From: Azospirillum griseum
GTDB lineage: Bacteria > Pseudomonadota > Alphaproteobacteria > Azospirillales > Azospirillaceae
Direction: 5' to 3'
DNA length: 64,000 bases
Assembly (NCBI RefSeq): GCF_003966125.1
Contig: NZ_RXMA01000014.1
Location: forward strand, 1 to 64,000
Part shown: positions 54,339-63,784 of the stretch, piece after piece
How positions within the stretch are numbered: the first letter of the stretch is position 1
Layout of the letters: each line of letters opens with the position of its first letter
The notes under the pieces: generated by a model
The model's input: only the letters and a program-made list of their open reading frames with translations
What the model was told of the DNA's origin: nothing
The model's database searches: none
Program-made: the position numbers and the translations under genes

Positions 54339-56591
54339 TCAGAACTCGGTGTAACGACCGTCCAGTTCATCGGCCCCCTTGCCGCCTTCCAGGTTGATTT
54401 TCGGCCCATGGCCCTTGCCGTTCAGCTTGGCCGGCCGGGTCGGCAGCACCGCCGCCGGGGCGGCCTTGGCCTTCACGAAGCCGACCGGGCGTTTGACCGG
54501 CGGCGGTGGGGTCATGCGGGCCATGGGCTGGGCGCGGCGCACCGGGGCCGCCGCCACCGGTTCCGCCATCACCGACGGACGGTCCACCTGATCGACGGAG
54601 AAGTAGGAGATCGTTTCCTGCAAACGCCCCGCCATGGAGGACAGCTCTTCCGACGTCGCGGCCATCTCTTCCGAGGCGCTGGAATTCTGCTGCGTCACCT
54701 TGTCGAGCTGCTGGATGGCCTGGTTGATCTGTTCGGCCCCGATGTCCTGCTCGCGACAGGCCGCGCTGATCTCCTCGACCAGTTCAGCGGTCTTGCGGAT
54801 GTCGGGGACCAGGCGGGCCAGCATCTGCCCGGCTTCCTGCGCGATCTTGGTCGATTCGGTGGACAGCGCGCTGATTTCCGCCGCCGCCCCCTGGCTGCGT
54901 TCGGCCAGCTTGCGCACCTCCGACGCGACGACGGCGAAGCCCTTGCCATGCTCCCCGGCGCGGGCGGCCTCGACGGCGGCGTTCAGGGCCAGCAGATCGG
55001 TTTGGCGGGCGATTTCCTGCACGATGCTGATCTTTTCGGCGATGGTCTGCATCGCCTGCACGGTGCGGCTCACCGCCTCGCCCGACGCCTGGGCGTCCTT
55101 GGCCGATTGGCGGGCGATCTTTTCGGTCTGGGTCGCGTTTTCGGCGTTCTGCTTGATGTTGGCGGCCATTTCCTCCATCGACGCCGACGCCTCTTCGGCG
55201 GCAGACGCCTGTTCGGTCGCCCCCTGCGACAGCTCTTCGGAGCTGGCGGACAGTTCCTGGCTGCCCGCCGCGACGTTGTCGGCGGCGCTGGACGCGTCGG
55301 TGACGACGGTGCGCAGCTTTTCCAGCATCGTTTCCAGCGCGATGCCCAGCGCGTCACGGTCGGACAGGCGTTGCGCCTCCACCGTCAGGTTGCCACGGGC
55401 GATTTCATTGGCGACGACGGCGGTGTTGCGCAGGTTTTCGGTCATGCTGTTCAAGGCGGCGATGAGGTCGCGGATTTCGTCGTCGCTCGACGCATCGACC
55501 CGCTGGTCGAGATCGCCAATCGCCACCGCGTTGGCCAGTTCAACCGCCTTGGCCAGCCCCCGCGCCACCGAGATGGCGATGTAGGCCCCCGATCCGACCG
55601 CCAACAGCAACGAGATGACAACCGCAGCAATCAGAATGGCGCGCAGGTTGGCGTAGGTCTGATCGGCCTTCAGCTTGTCGTCGGCCATACCCTTTTCGGC
55701 CTGCGCCACCATCTCGTCCGACGCGGTGGCCAGCTTGGTGGCGGCGGCGCGCACCTCGCCGATGGACAGCGCCAACGCCTTGACCTCGGTGTTCTTGCGG
55801 GTCAGGACGATGACCTCGTCGCGAATCTTCTCAAAGGCGCGGTATTTGTCCAGGAACAGGGCGTAGGCGCGGATGTCGTCGTCGCTGGTCAACAGGCCAC
55901 GAATGGCTTCCTGCTGGGCGCGGATGCTGTCCACCAGGGCGGGGAGCGGCTTCAGGGCCGCTTCGGTGCTGGCGTCGTCGGACGACAGCAGGCTGTTGCG
56001 CAGGATCACCCGCGCCTGCCCCCAGTCGGTCGTCATCTTGCGGATGGCGTGGGCGATGCGCAGTTGCACCGCAGAAACGTCGCTCCCCCGCTCCACCCGG
56101 TCCAACAGCGGGCGCAACGCCTCATCGGCGGCGATGAAGGCATCGTTGGCCGCGCCGTTGACCAGTTCCGCCCCCTTGCTGTTGGAGCGCACCCGGCCGA
56201 TCACCCGGACCTTGTCCTGCGAGGCCGAGAAGTCGGCGAACTGGCTTTCCACCTGCGCCAGCTTCTTTTGGCCTTCGCCGTCCGCAACCTTGCGGAACTG
56301 GTCGAAGATCGTTTTCGTTTCATCGCGCCGGGTCAGGATCGCCTTGTCGAAACGGTCAATGTCGGCATCCTCACTGGCCAGCAGAAAATTCTTTTCCTCG
56401 CGTTGAATCAGGAACACCTGTTTGGGGATCTGGTGGGCGAGGCTGACCCGCTGGGCCGACTGGCTAACCAGCTCCTCGATCTTGTCGTCCAACTCGCCCA
56501 GCCCCCGGATCGCCAGACCGGCGGTGATGGCCGACAGCAGGATCACGGCGCTGAACGCGGTGATGATCTTGGTTTTGATGGTGATGCGCAT
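54339..56591 (-). CDS. Methyl-accepting chemotaxis protein
   Basis: A 750-residue transmembrane receptor. TM1 about 8-30, a long helical periplasmic sensor (about 31-315, four-helix-bundle type), TM2 about 316-340, and a HAMP with a second HAMP-like repeat (about 340-440). The signalling hairpin has [43 protein letters not shown]. The C-terminal 90 residues are Pro/Ala/Lys-rich and end GRYTEF without a CheR-tether pentapeptide of the NWETF type. The ATG at 56591 follows GCGAGGAA. Ligand unknown. It is the only membrane receptor in the operon. Confidence 0.93.
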   Translation of the reverse strand: MRITIKTKIITAFSAVILLSAITAGLAIRGLGELDDKIEELVSQSAQRVSLAHQIPKQVFLIQREEKNFLLASEDADIDRFDKAILTRRDETKTIFDQFRKVADGEGQKKLAQVESQFADFSASQDKVRVIGRVRSNSKGAELVNGAANDAFIAADEALRPLLDRVERGSDVSAVQLRIAHAIRKMTTDWGQARVILRNSLLSSDDASTEAALKPLPALVDSIRAQQEAIRGLLTSDDDIRAYALFLDKYRAFEKIRDEVIVLTRKNTEVKALALSIGEVRAAATKLATASDEMVAQAEKGMADDKLKADQTYANLRAILIAAVVISLLLAVGSGAYIAISVARGLAKAVELANAVAIGDLDQRVDASSDDEIRDLIAALNSMTENLRNTAVVANEIARGNLTVEAQRLSDRDALGIALETMLEKLRTVVTDASSAADNVAAGSQELSASSEELSQGATEQASAAEEASASMEEMAANIKQNAENATQTEKIARQSAKDAQASGEAVSRTVQAMQTIAEKISIVQEIARQTDLLALNAAVEAARAGEHGKGFAVVASEVRKLAERSQGAAAEISALSTESTKIAQEAGQMLARLVPDIRKTAELVEEISAACREQDIGAEQINQAIQQLDKVTQQNSSASEEMAATSEELSSMAGRLQETISYFSVDQVDRPSVMAEPVAAAPVRRAQPMARMTPPPPVKRPVGFVKAKAAPAAVLPTRPAKLNGKGHGPKINLEGGKGADELDGRYTEF

Positions 56592-56625
56592 GGTGGTTCC
56601 TCGCTGCGCGAACCGCGTGGGCCGG

Positions 56626-57078
56626 TCAATGGACCGAAAGGATGCGGACGATGTCGGGGATGACGATGAAGTCGGCACCGCGCTTGCCGATGCCCCGGAT
56701 GAAGTCGGGACGCCAGCGCATGCCGATGTCGGGCGTTTTTTCGATGGAGGCGCCGCCGATGGTCGTCACCTCATACACCTTGTCGGCGAGCAGACCGACC
56801 ACGGTCGGCTCGTCGTCCAGCGTGATTTCAACGACGACGATGCGGGTGTCGATGGTGGGCGGGGTGCGCTCCATGTCGAACTTGATCCGCAGATCGGCCA
56901 GCGGGACCACCTTGCCCCGCACGTTGATGAGCCGGTCCACGAAGGGATGGGCACCCGGCACGTCGGTTTGCGGGATGAGGTCCAGGATCTCGTGCACGCA
57001 ATTGGCGTCGATGGCGAACAGCTCACCACCCAGATTGAGGGTGAGGGCTTCGAAGGACTGGGACAGGCTGTCGGTCAT
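56626..57078 (-). CDS. cheW: CheW coupling protein (proximal copy)
   Basis: A 150-residue CheW of standard length: [57 protein letters not shown] and [17 protein letters not shown] at 57078 behind AGGGAG; the ATG at 57102 is less well placed. Lies 20 bases after cheA and 34 before the MCP gene. Confidence 0.93.
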   Translation of the reverse strand: MTDSLSQSFEALTLNLGGELFAIDANCVHEILDLIPQTDVPGAHPFVDRLINVRGKVVPLADLRIKFDMERTPPTIDTRIVVVEITLDDEPTVVGLLADKVYEVTTIGGASIEKTPDIGMRWRPDFIRGIGKRGADFIVIPDIVRILSVH

Positions 57079-57098
57079 GATGCAACGTCTCCCTGCCG

Positions 57099-59144
57099 TC
57101 ACGACGCGGCGCGTTGTGGTTCAACCGTTTGCCCAACCGCCTGACCGGCGGCGACCAGTTGCCCAATGTCCAGGATCAGCGCGACCGACCCGTCGCCCAG
57201 AATGGTGGCACCGGAAAAATTGGCGACATCGGCGTGCAGCTTCGACATGGATTTGATGACCGTCTGGTGATCGCCCAGCACCTGATCGACGACCAACCCG
57301 ACCCGGCGCTCCCCGGTGGAGATGATGACCACCTTCTGGTAAATGTCAGGCGGGTGCGTGACCGCAAAGCTCTCGCGCAACCGGATGAAGGGCACCAACG
57401 CGCCCCGGATGTTCAGGAAATTGCGACCGGTCTGGCGGCTGTCGGCCATGGGCGGCAGTTCGACGCACTCCTCCACCGCGAACAGCGGGATGACGTAACG
57501 CCCCCGCCCGACCCGAACCAGCAACCCATCGATGATCGCCAGCGTCAGGGGCAGGCCAAGGGTGATTTCGGTGCCCCGGTTGGGTGTGCTGGCGATGTCG
57601 ATGGTCCCGCGCAGCGCGTCGATGGTGCGTTTGACCACGTCCATGCCCACGCCCCGGCCCGACAGGCTGGTCAGGGTGCGCGCGGTGGAGAAGCCGGGAT
57701 GGAAGATCAGTTGAAACAGCTCGGCGTCCGACAGCTTCGCGCCGGGCTGGATCAACTCCTGCTCCTCGGCCTTGGCGCGGATGCGCTCGCGGTCCAGGCC
57801 GCGCCCGTCGTCGCGGATGGTGATGAGCACCTGGGTTCCGGCGTGGCGGGCGGACAGATGGATGTGGCCTTGCGGGGGTTTGCCCCCGGCGCTGCGCTGG
57901 TCGGCGGTTTCCAGCCCGTGATCCAGGCTGTTGCGGATGATGTGGATCAGCGGGTCGTTCAGCCGCTCGATCATCGTCTTGTCGAGTTCGGTGTCTTCAC
58001 CCGACATGGTCAGGGCGACGTCCTTGCCCAATTCCTGCGACAGATCGCGGACCAGACGGCGGAACCGCCCGAACAGCGAGCCGATCGGGACCATGCGGAT
58101 GCCCATGGTGATGTCGCGCAACCCGTTCGACAGACGTTCGATCTCCTCGGCCACCGATTTGATCTGAAGATCCGTGCTGGCTCCGATCAACTGCTTCAGG
58201 CGGGCCTGCGCGATCACAAGTTCACCAACCTGATCCATCAGATCGTCCAGGCGCTCGGCGGGCACACGGATGGAACTGGCGGTGTTTGCGTTGGCGGCGG
58301 CGGCGCGCTCCCCGGATGCCGGAACGGGCGCGGATTGGGGTGGCCGTGTCGCAACGGTGTCCGTGCGGGCGGCGCTGGCGAGCGGAATGATCGGTTGCGC
58401 CGGGGCGGGCGGTGCCTCGACACCCGCCGGGGCGTCGGGGGCCACCGCGTCGATGGTCAGATCGGTGTCGTCCATCACAAAGATAAAGACATCCTGGATG
58501 GTGGACAGCGGTTCGGCGGTGGTCAGCGTCACATCCCAGGCCAGGGCGCAACGGCTGGGGTCCAATTCCTCCAGCGGCGGGACCGCGTCGGTCACAGCGC
58601 GGACGGTCGCATCCCCCAGGCCACGCAGCTCGTCCAGCAGCAGCAGGGGATTCGTCCCCCGCTCCATCGCGTCCGGAGCCAGACGGAAACGAATCCGCCA
58701 CGCGCGCACCGGGCTGTCGGCCCCCTGGACCAGATTGGACGCAACGGAGGGCGATGGGGCGGCCCCCGGCGCATCGGTCTGCGCGGCGACCAGCGCCAAC
58801 AACCGGTCGCCTTCCGCCGCATCGGCCAGGGCGGGGGTTTCGATCAGGGCGCGGATGTGGTCCTTGGCAGCCAGAGCCACCCCGATCAGAACCGAATTGG
58901 GTGCCAGCGCGCCCGTCCGCATGCGGTCAAACGCGCTTTCCAGATGGTGGGTGAAGGCCGCCGCCGCGTCGAACCCGAACATGGCACCCGATCCCTTGAT
59001 CGTGTGCAGGGCGCGGAACGCGGTGTCGAGCAGGTCGCGGTCGTCCGGCCGGGCTTCCAACAGCAAAAGCGTGCTTTCCAGCTCGGCCAGCAGTTCAGCG
59101 GATTCCTCGCGAAAGATCTGGGCGGGATCGGTGCGGTTGGTCAT
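57099..59144 (-). CDS. cheA: Chemotaxis histidine kinase CheA
   Basis: A 681-residue kinase. P1/Hpt with FRALHTIKGSGAMFGF (H47), a loosely conserved P2-like region and Pro/Ala linker (about 150-295), and P3 dimerisation (VPAERLDDLMDQVGELVIAQARL). The P4 ATPase has N box HIIRNSLDHGLE, G1 IRDDGRGLD and G2 SLSGRGVGMDVV; P5 is the CheW-like regulatory domain (about 545-670). Complete, with all catalytic boxes. The ATG overlaps the cheY stop by 4 bases. Confidence 0.95.
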   Translation of the reverse strand: MTNRTDPAQIFREESAELLAELESTLLLLEARPDDRDLLDTAFRALHTIKGSGAMFGFDAAAAFTHHLESAFDRMRTGALAPNSVLIGVALAAKDHIRALIETPALADAAEGDRLLALVAAQTDAPGAAPSPSVASNLVQGADSPVRAWRIRFRLAPDAMERGTNPLLLLDELRGLGDATVRAVTDAVPPLEELDPSRCALAWDVTLTTAEPLSTIQDVFIFVMDDTDLTIDAVAPDAPAGVEAPPAPAQPIIPLASAARTDTVATRPPQSAPVPASGERAAAANANTASSIRVPAERLDDLMDQVGELVIAQARLKQLIGASTDLQIKSVAEEIERLSNGLRDITMGIRMVPIGSLFGRFRRLVRDLSQELGKDVALTMSGEDTELDKTMIERLNDPLIHIIRNSLDHGLETADQRSAGGKPPQGHIHLSARHAGTQVLITIRDDGRGLDRERIRAKAEEQELIQPGAKLSDAELFQLIFHPGFSTARTLTSLSGRGVGMDVVKRTIDALRGTIDIASTPNRGTEITLGLPLTLAIIDGLLVRVGRGRYVIPLFAVEECVELPPMADSRQTGRNFLNIRGALVPFIRLRESFAVTHPPDIYQKVVIISTGERRVGLVVDQVLGDHQTVIKSMSKLHADVANFSGATILGDGSVALILDIGQLVAAGQAVGQTVEPQRAAS

Positions 59145-59509
59145 GGCCCGATGACCTTGCGAACCACACCCAGAAGCTGGTCCTGCTGGAAGGGTTTGAC
59201 GACCCAGGCGGTGGCCCCGGCGGCCTTGGCCTCGTTCTTTTTTCCAGCGTCGGATTCGGTGGTCAGGAAGACAATCGGCACGCCGCGATAGGCCGACAGG
59301 GCGCGCAATTCCCGGATCAGCGACAAGCCATCCATGTTCGGCATGTTCAGATCGGTCAGAACCATGTGGAAGCTTCCGGCCTTGGCCTTGGCCAGCGCGT
59401 CGCGGCCATCCGTCGCCTCCACCACCTGATAGCCCGCCGACGACAGGGTGAGCTTGACCATCTGGCGCATGCTGGCCGAGTCATCAACGCTGAGAATGGT
59501 CTTGGGCAT
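59141..59509 (-). CDS. cheY: Chemotaxis response regulator CheY
   Basis: A 122-residue single receiver: acidic pair D9-D10 (ILSVDDSASM), acceptor D53 (MVLTDLNMPNMDG), T in VFLTTES and K in WVVKPF. Carries the phosphate from CheA. The operon has no cheZ, so dephosphorylation probably relies on another route. The start at 59509 lies inside the upstream STAS gene (26-base overlap) behind GGGGGG. Confidence 0.93.
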   Translation of the reverse strand: MPKTILSVDDSASMRQMVKLTLSSAGYQVVEATDGRDALAKAKAGSFHMVLTDLNMPNMDGLSLIRELRALSAYRGVPIVFLTTESDAGKKNEAKAAGATAWVVKPFQQDQLLGVVRKVIGP

Positions 59510-59825
59510 GCTGTTCGTCCCCCCCTGTCCAAAATGCGGCGTGTTGCGGATCGTTGAAAAAGCCGCCGCGTCGCAGCGCATCCGACAGCGGCTCGCACAG
59601 TGGGTGTTTGAGATGAAAGGCGGTGCGGCGACGCTGCGCGCTGAGACGCGCGGCGATCAACGCCTGCACCAAGGCAAGATCGGCTTCCTCCAGGGCGTCG
59701 CAATCGACAATCACCGAGTGCGATGCCTGCAGAGAGGCCCGCAGCCGGTCGCACAGCCCATCGACCTGCGCGATGGTCTCGCTGCCCGACAGGCGCAATG
59801 TGGTGGTCGGAAATCCATCGTCCAT
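59484..59825 (-). CDS. STAS-domain protein at the head of the che operon
   Basis: A 113-residue protein with a STAS/anti-sigma-antagonist-like fold: LRLSGSETIAQVDGLCDRLRASLQASHSVIVDCDALEEADLALVQALIAARLSAQRR. The phosphorylatable serine position of SpoIIAA-type proteins appears to be replaced (EEADLAL). Comparable STAS proteins head several alphaproteobacterial che operons; their role is unclear. AAAGGG precedes the ATG at 59825, so that start was preferred over the adjacent 59834. Overlaps cheY by 26 bases. Confidence 0.8.
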   Translation of the reverse strand: MDDGFPTTTLRLSGSETIAQVDGLCDRLRASLQASHSVIVDCDALEEADLALVQALIAARLSAQRRRTAFHLKHPLCEPLSDALRRGGFFNDPQHAAFWTGGDEQHAQDHSQR

Positions 59826-60023
59826 CAGAACCATCCCTTTGAGCCGAAACAGACAGGATCGATTTCAGCGATGAAATGGATTGTAGATGATGAATGAACT
59901 CGGATCGATACGGGGAGATCCTGAATTAAAACAAATGCACTCAAATATAATTGGTTATTAAAATCAAAGCGTTGCAGATATCATTTCTATAGTTTGGGAT
60001 TTGTTTTCGCCTGCCCGGATTAT
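59826..60023 (-). promoter_or_regulatory. AT-rich promoter region of the che operon
   Basis: About 200 bases of markedly low GC, especially 59925-60000, directly upstream of the first che gene and downstream of the HD-GYP gene. It very probably holds the che promoter. I could not fix a single -35/-10 pair, and the two-part flagellar motif is not obvious here. Confidence 0.45.
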
Positions 60024-61055
60024 TCATTCCCTGTTCGCTTCAAAAACATCCCGGATGTCCGAAAGAACGGAGCCAAAGGCCGTCACGCACACCGGATCAA
60101 AATGACAACCAGCCCCGGTGCGCAGATGGTCGTGCGCGTCTTCGAAGCTCCACGGCGTCTTGTAGGGTCTGGTGGTGGTCAGGGCGTCAAACACATCGGC
60201 AACCGCGACGATCCGGCCCGACAACGGGATCGCGTCGCCGCTCAAGCCGTTGGGATAGCCGCTGCCGTCGAACCATTCATGGTGGGACAGGGCGATCTCG
60301 CAGGCCAGTTGCAGCAACGGCGATTGGCTGCCCGCCAGGATGTTGGCTCCATGCTGGGCGTGCCCCTTCATGATCGCAAACTCGTCGGGGGTCAGTTTTC
60401 CCGGTTTGAGCAGGATGTGATCGGGAATCGCCACCTTGCCCACATCGTGCAACGGGCTGGCCACCTTGATGCGGGCGGCCTGATCGGTGGGCAGCCCCAA
60501 GGCCAGCGCAATGAGCCATGAATAGTGGGACATGCGGGTCAGGTGACGTCCGGTTTCGGGATCGCGATGTTCGGCGGTGCGCCCCAGAACCAGCAGGGCC
60601 TCGCGCTCCCGATCCAGCAGCCGTTCGGTGGCGCGGGCCACTTCGCTGGCCAGCCATGCCGACTGATCGGCCATGGCCTTGTGCGCCCGATGCGCTTCAA
60701 GGGTGTTGTTGACGCGCGCGGTGAACTCGACCGGATCGATCGGCTTGGTCAGGAAATCCGTCGCCCCCAATTGCAGGGCCATGTAACGCACGTCCTTTGA
60801 TTCCGACGACGTCACCATGATGACGGGAATCGACGCCTGCTTCGGGTCGCGACGAAACAGCTCGATGAATCCCAATCCGTTGAGGGATGGCATCAGGTAA
60901 TCAACGATGACCAGATCGACCGGATTCTGTCCAATCCATATCAGGGCGTCCGTCGCACGGGAAAACGGCACGGCTTCGACGTTGTCCAGGGCGGCGACCA
61001 ACCCGGACATGAGGGACAGGGAACTGTCACTGTCGTCAACAACGGCAACTTTCAT
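60024..61055 (-). CDS. Response regulator with HD-GYP (c-di-GMP phosphodiesterase) domain
   Basis: A 343-residue two-domain protein. Receiver: VAVVDDSDSS (D7, D8), acceptor D52 in LVIVDYLMPSLNG, VTSSES, TKPID. HD-GYP output: HLTRMSHYSWLIA, the metal pair in SPLHDVGKVAIPDHIL, HAQHGANIL, ALSHHEWFDGSGYPNGL (GYP intact), and VADVFDALTTTRPYK. It should hydrolyse cyclic di-GMP when phosphorylated, favouring motility over attachment. It lies upstream of the che operon on the same strand but with a 200-base promoter gap, so it is probably separately transcribed. Confidence 0.92.
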   Translation of the reverse strand: MKVAVVDDSDSSLSLMSGLVAALDNVEAVPFSRATDALIWIGQNPVDLVIVDYLMPSLNGLGFIELFRRDPKQASIPVIMVTSSESKDVRYMALQLGATDFLTKPIDPVEFTARVNNTLEAHRAHKAMADQSAWLASEVARATERLLDREREALLVLGRTAEHRDPETGRHLTRMSHYSWLIALALGLPTDQAARIKVASPLHDVGKVAIPDHILLKPGKLTPDEFAIMKGHAQHGANILAGSQSPLLQLACEIALSHHEWFDGSGYPNGLSGDAIPLSGRIVAVADVFDALTTTRPYKTPWSFEDAHDHLRTGAGCHFDPVCVTAFGSVLSDIRDVFEANRE

Positions 61056-61293
61056 CTCACCCGCCCATCGTCAGCGCAGCCAACAATACGCTTGCGGCAT
61101 CCGAGGGAGCAATCAGGGCTGGCCCGCAGGGGTGGCGGTCTGTCCGGAGGCCTTTCCCACCTTTGCCGAGCGTTCGCCCGACATGGACCGCGTGGCCGGT
61201 TCCGAACACGGGCGCACCAAGGACGTGACAGGTCGCGGCGACCGATGAGCGCTTGCGAAGGGCCAGCGCTCACCGGTCTTCAATCTCCCAACG

Positions 61294-62352
61294 TCAGCCG
61301 CCGTTGCGGCGGCGCTGCAAGGCCCGGGTGGCAAGGCAGAGTTCCACAAACAGGATTTGCGCGGCCACCTGCGCGGTGTTGCTGGTCGGGTCGTATTGCG
61401 GGGCCACCTCCACCACGTCGGCACCGATCACATCCAACCCATCCAGCCCGCGCAAAATGGTCAGCGCCTCGCGCGAGGTCAGGCCGCCAACCTCCGGGGT
61501 GCCGGTTCCGGGGGCAAAGACCGGATCGAGACAATCGACGTCGAAGGAGACATAGACCGGCCCGGTCCCAACCACCTCCCGCGCCTTGGCGATCACCGCC
61601 TTCAGGCCCATCTCCTGGACATCCTCGGCGTGCAGAACGGTCATGCCGGACTCATAGGAGAATTCCCAAAAGAACTCGGCGCTGCCCCGGATGCCGATCT
61701 GGATGGTCCGGTCGGGATCCAGAACACCGTCCAGAACCGCCGTGCGGAACGGACCGCTGTGGTGGAAACGGGCACCGTCGCCCACCCCGCTGGTGTCGCA
61801 ATGGGCGTCGAAATGCACGAGACCGACCGGTTCCGACCGGCCCAGATTCTTGAGGATGGAGGCGGTGACGGAATGATCGCCGCCAACGCTCAACGGAATC
61901 ACCCCGGCGTCCATGATGCGCCCGTAAAAGGCCTGGATGTCGGCGTGGCAGGAATCATGGCTGAGGTAATTGGCAAAGGGCACATCGCCGATGTCCGCCA
62001 CCGCGATTTCGGTCGCCGGGGCCATGCGCAGCGCATGATCGTAGGGGCCGATGCGATCCACCCCGCGCACGGCGCGCGGGCCAAAGCGGGCACCGGCCCG
62101 GTTGGTCACGCCCAAATCCAGCGGAATGCCGATGAGCGCCATGTCCAGCCCGCCAAAGTCCGGCAAAGACGCAAAATCAGGGCGCAACGGCGCGTCCAGC
62201 AACGTTCCGGCGTCACTGTAGGGCGGGCGTGGGGCGTCGGCCCCCTGGAACACCGCCGCCGCGACCTGCTGGAAATGGGGATCGAAGAAATCGGCGGGCG
62301 AGGCCGCGCCGTACCGCGCGCGCAGCCGGGCGAGTTTCGCGCTGTCAACCAT
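61294..62352 (-). CDS. speB: Agmatinase-family ureohydrolase
   Basis: A 352-residue manganese ureohydrolase. Metal ligands: GGDHS (H160), HFDAHCD (D182, H184, D186) and SFDVDCLDPVFAPGTGTPEVGG (D271, D273). The N-terminal extension of about 60 residues is typical of the agmatinase/guanidinobutyrase branch. It splits urea from agmatine or a guanidino acid. It follows a flavin amine oxidase by 42 bases, so the pair may process arginine-derived amines. The choice between agmatine, guanidinobutyrate and guanidinopropionate cannot be made by eye. Confidence 0.85.
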   Translation of the reverse strand: MVDSAKLARLRARYGAASPADFFDPHFQQVAAAVFQGADAPRPPYSDAGTLLDAPLRPDFASLPDFGGLDMALIGIPLDLGVTNRAGARFGPRAVRGVDRIGPYDHALRMAPATEIAVADIGDVPFANYLSHDSCHADIQAFYGRIMDAGVIPLSVGGDHSVTASILKNLGRSEPVGLVHFDAHCDTSGVGDGARFHHSGPFRTAVLDGVLDPDRTIQIGIRGSAEFFWEFSYESGMTVLHAEDVQEMGLKAVIAKAREVVGTGPVYVSFDVDCLDPVFAPGTGTPEVGGLTSREALTILRGLDGLDVIGADVVEVAPQYDPTSNTAQVAAQILFVELCLATRALQRRRNGG

Positions 62353-62394
62353 GGAAGACTCCCACTGTTCGGATGGTGTTGACCCGTTCGGGTG

Positions 62395-63756
62395 TTATTG
62401 AGCGGCGGCGATGGCCAGGATTTCCGCCGCGACGCGTTCGCCCGAGCGGATCGCGCCGTCCATGTACCCCGCCCATTGGCTGGCGGTTTCGGTCCCGGCC
62501 CAATGAATGCGGCCGCAAGGCTGGCGCAGCGCCGGTCCCAGCGTGGTCCACGCGCCGGGGACCAGGAAGCCGCCATAACCGCCGCGCGAGAACTCCTCCT
62601 CCAACCAGGATTGTTCGATGAACTCCCGGACCGCCGCCGCGTCCGGACCGAACAGATCGACCAGCGCGCCCAGAACCGCCGCTCGACGGTCGGCGGCGCT
62701 GCGGTTGGTCCACAGCTTGGCCTCCTCCCCCTCGATGAAGGCGACCAGAACGCCGGGCGTGCCCGACGCCGGAGAGTTGTCGTAAACAAGGCTGATCGGC
62801 CCGGCGTCGGTGATCGCCATGCCGGACAGGCCCGCGTCGCGCCAGAACGGGCGTGCGTAGACGCACTGGATCTTGATGCAGGCCCCCATCGGCATCCGTT
62901 GGGTCAGGTGATCGCGCGCGCCGGGCAAGGCGGGGGAATAGCGCAGGCGGCCGGCCAGGGTCGGCGGCAGCGTCACCACCACCCGGTCGGCCGGCAAGGA
63001 GCCGCCGGCATGCTCGACCACCACGCCGCGCTCGTCCTGATGCAGCGCCGTGACCGGGCAATTGAAGCGCAGGTTCGGGCGCAGATCCTCGGCCAGACGT
63101 TCGACCAGATGCTGGGCACCCCGGGTGAAGCGCCGCTCCTGCGCGCCGCCCGACATGCTGATGAGGCTGGCCAGACCGCCGCCGGACTTCACATAGAACA
63201 GCACATGCAGCAACGACAGCTCGCGCGCGTCCGCCGCCAGAACCGAATTGGCCAGAAAGCGCATCCAGAACCGCGCCTCCGGCCCCTGGGCGGTGCGCTG
63301 GATCCAGGCTTCGAAGGTCTGGTTGTCCAACTCCTGCGCGTTGGGCGAGGTCCAGGGCCGCTCCGCGTCCACCGTCGCGGCCAAGGCATCGAGCGCCTGG
63401 AAGGTCGCCTCGGTTTCCGCCACCGCCTCGGGGGCGTGGGGCGGCAGAATGCCGGAGAAGCGCATCCGTTCGCCGTTGAACAGACACAGGTTATCGCCCG
63501 TCTCATAGGATGGGAAGGTCTCGACCCCCAATTCTTCGGCCAACGCCAGAACCCGATCCTGGCCGGGGCCGATCCATTGGCCACCGACATCCACCGGGGT
63601 TCCATCCGCCGCCGCCTTGGTGTGGATGCGCCCACCCACCCGGTCACGGGCTTCGAGAATGGTCACGCTGTGCCCGGCGGCCTTCAGGGCGCGCGCGGCG
63701 GTCAACCCGGCGAAACCGGCACCGATGACGGCGATGTGCAGGGGGGAAGAGGCCAT
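62395..63756 (-). CDS. Flavin-containing amine oxidase
   Basis: A 453-residue monoamine-oxidase-type flavoprotein. FAD fold IAVIGAGFAGLTAARAL (GAGFAG 12-17), EARDRVGGRIHTK, and C-terminal RIHWAGTETASQWAGYMDGAIRSGERVA, all typical of the NAD(P)-binding amino oxidase family. No signal peptide, so probably cytoplasmic. Likely oxidises a primary amine such as putrescine or agmatine to the aldehyde. Starts 28 bases after a probable TetR gene and is followed by the ureohydrolase. Confidence 0.87.
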   Translation of the reverse strand: MASSPLHIAVIGAGFAGLTAARALKAAGHSVTILEARDRVGGRIHTKAAADGTPVDVGGQWIGPGQDRVLALAEELGVETFPSYETGDNLCLFNGERMRFSGILPPHAPEAVAETEATFQALDALAATVDAERPWTSPNAQELDNQTFEAWIQRTAQGPEARFWMRFLANSVLAADARELSLLHVLFYVKSGGGLASLISMSGGAQERRFTRGAQHLVERLAEDLRPNLRFNCPVTALHQDERGVVVEHAGGSLPADRVVVTLPPTLAGRLRYSPALPGARDHLTQRMPMGACIKIQCVYARPFWRDAGLSGMAITDAGPISLVYDNSPASGTPGVLVAFIEGEEAKLWTNRSAADRRAAVLGALVDLFGPDAAAVREFIEQSWLEEEFSRGGYGGFLVPGAWTTLGPALRQPCGRIHWAGTETASQWAGYMDGAIRSGERVAAEILAIAAAQ

Positions 63757-63784
63757 GGTGTCTCCATAGGGAATCAGGAATGGG

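Noticed and set aside
54291..56663. A 790-codon open frame on the plus strand antisense to the MCP gene
   Set aside because: High-GC shadow of a real gene; the translation is Gly/Arg/His-rich with no family resemblance, while the minus strand encodes a complete MCP.
57114..59291. A 725-codon plus-strand frame opposite cheA
   Set aside because: Same shadow effect; CheA boxes on the minus strand are complete and the antisense product is low-complexity.
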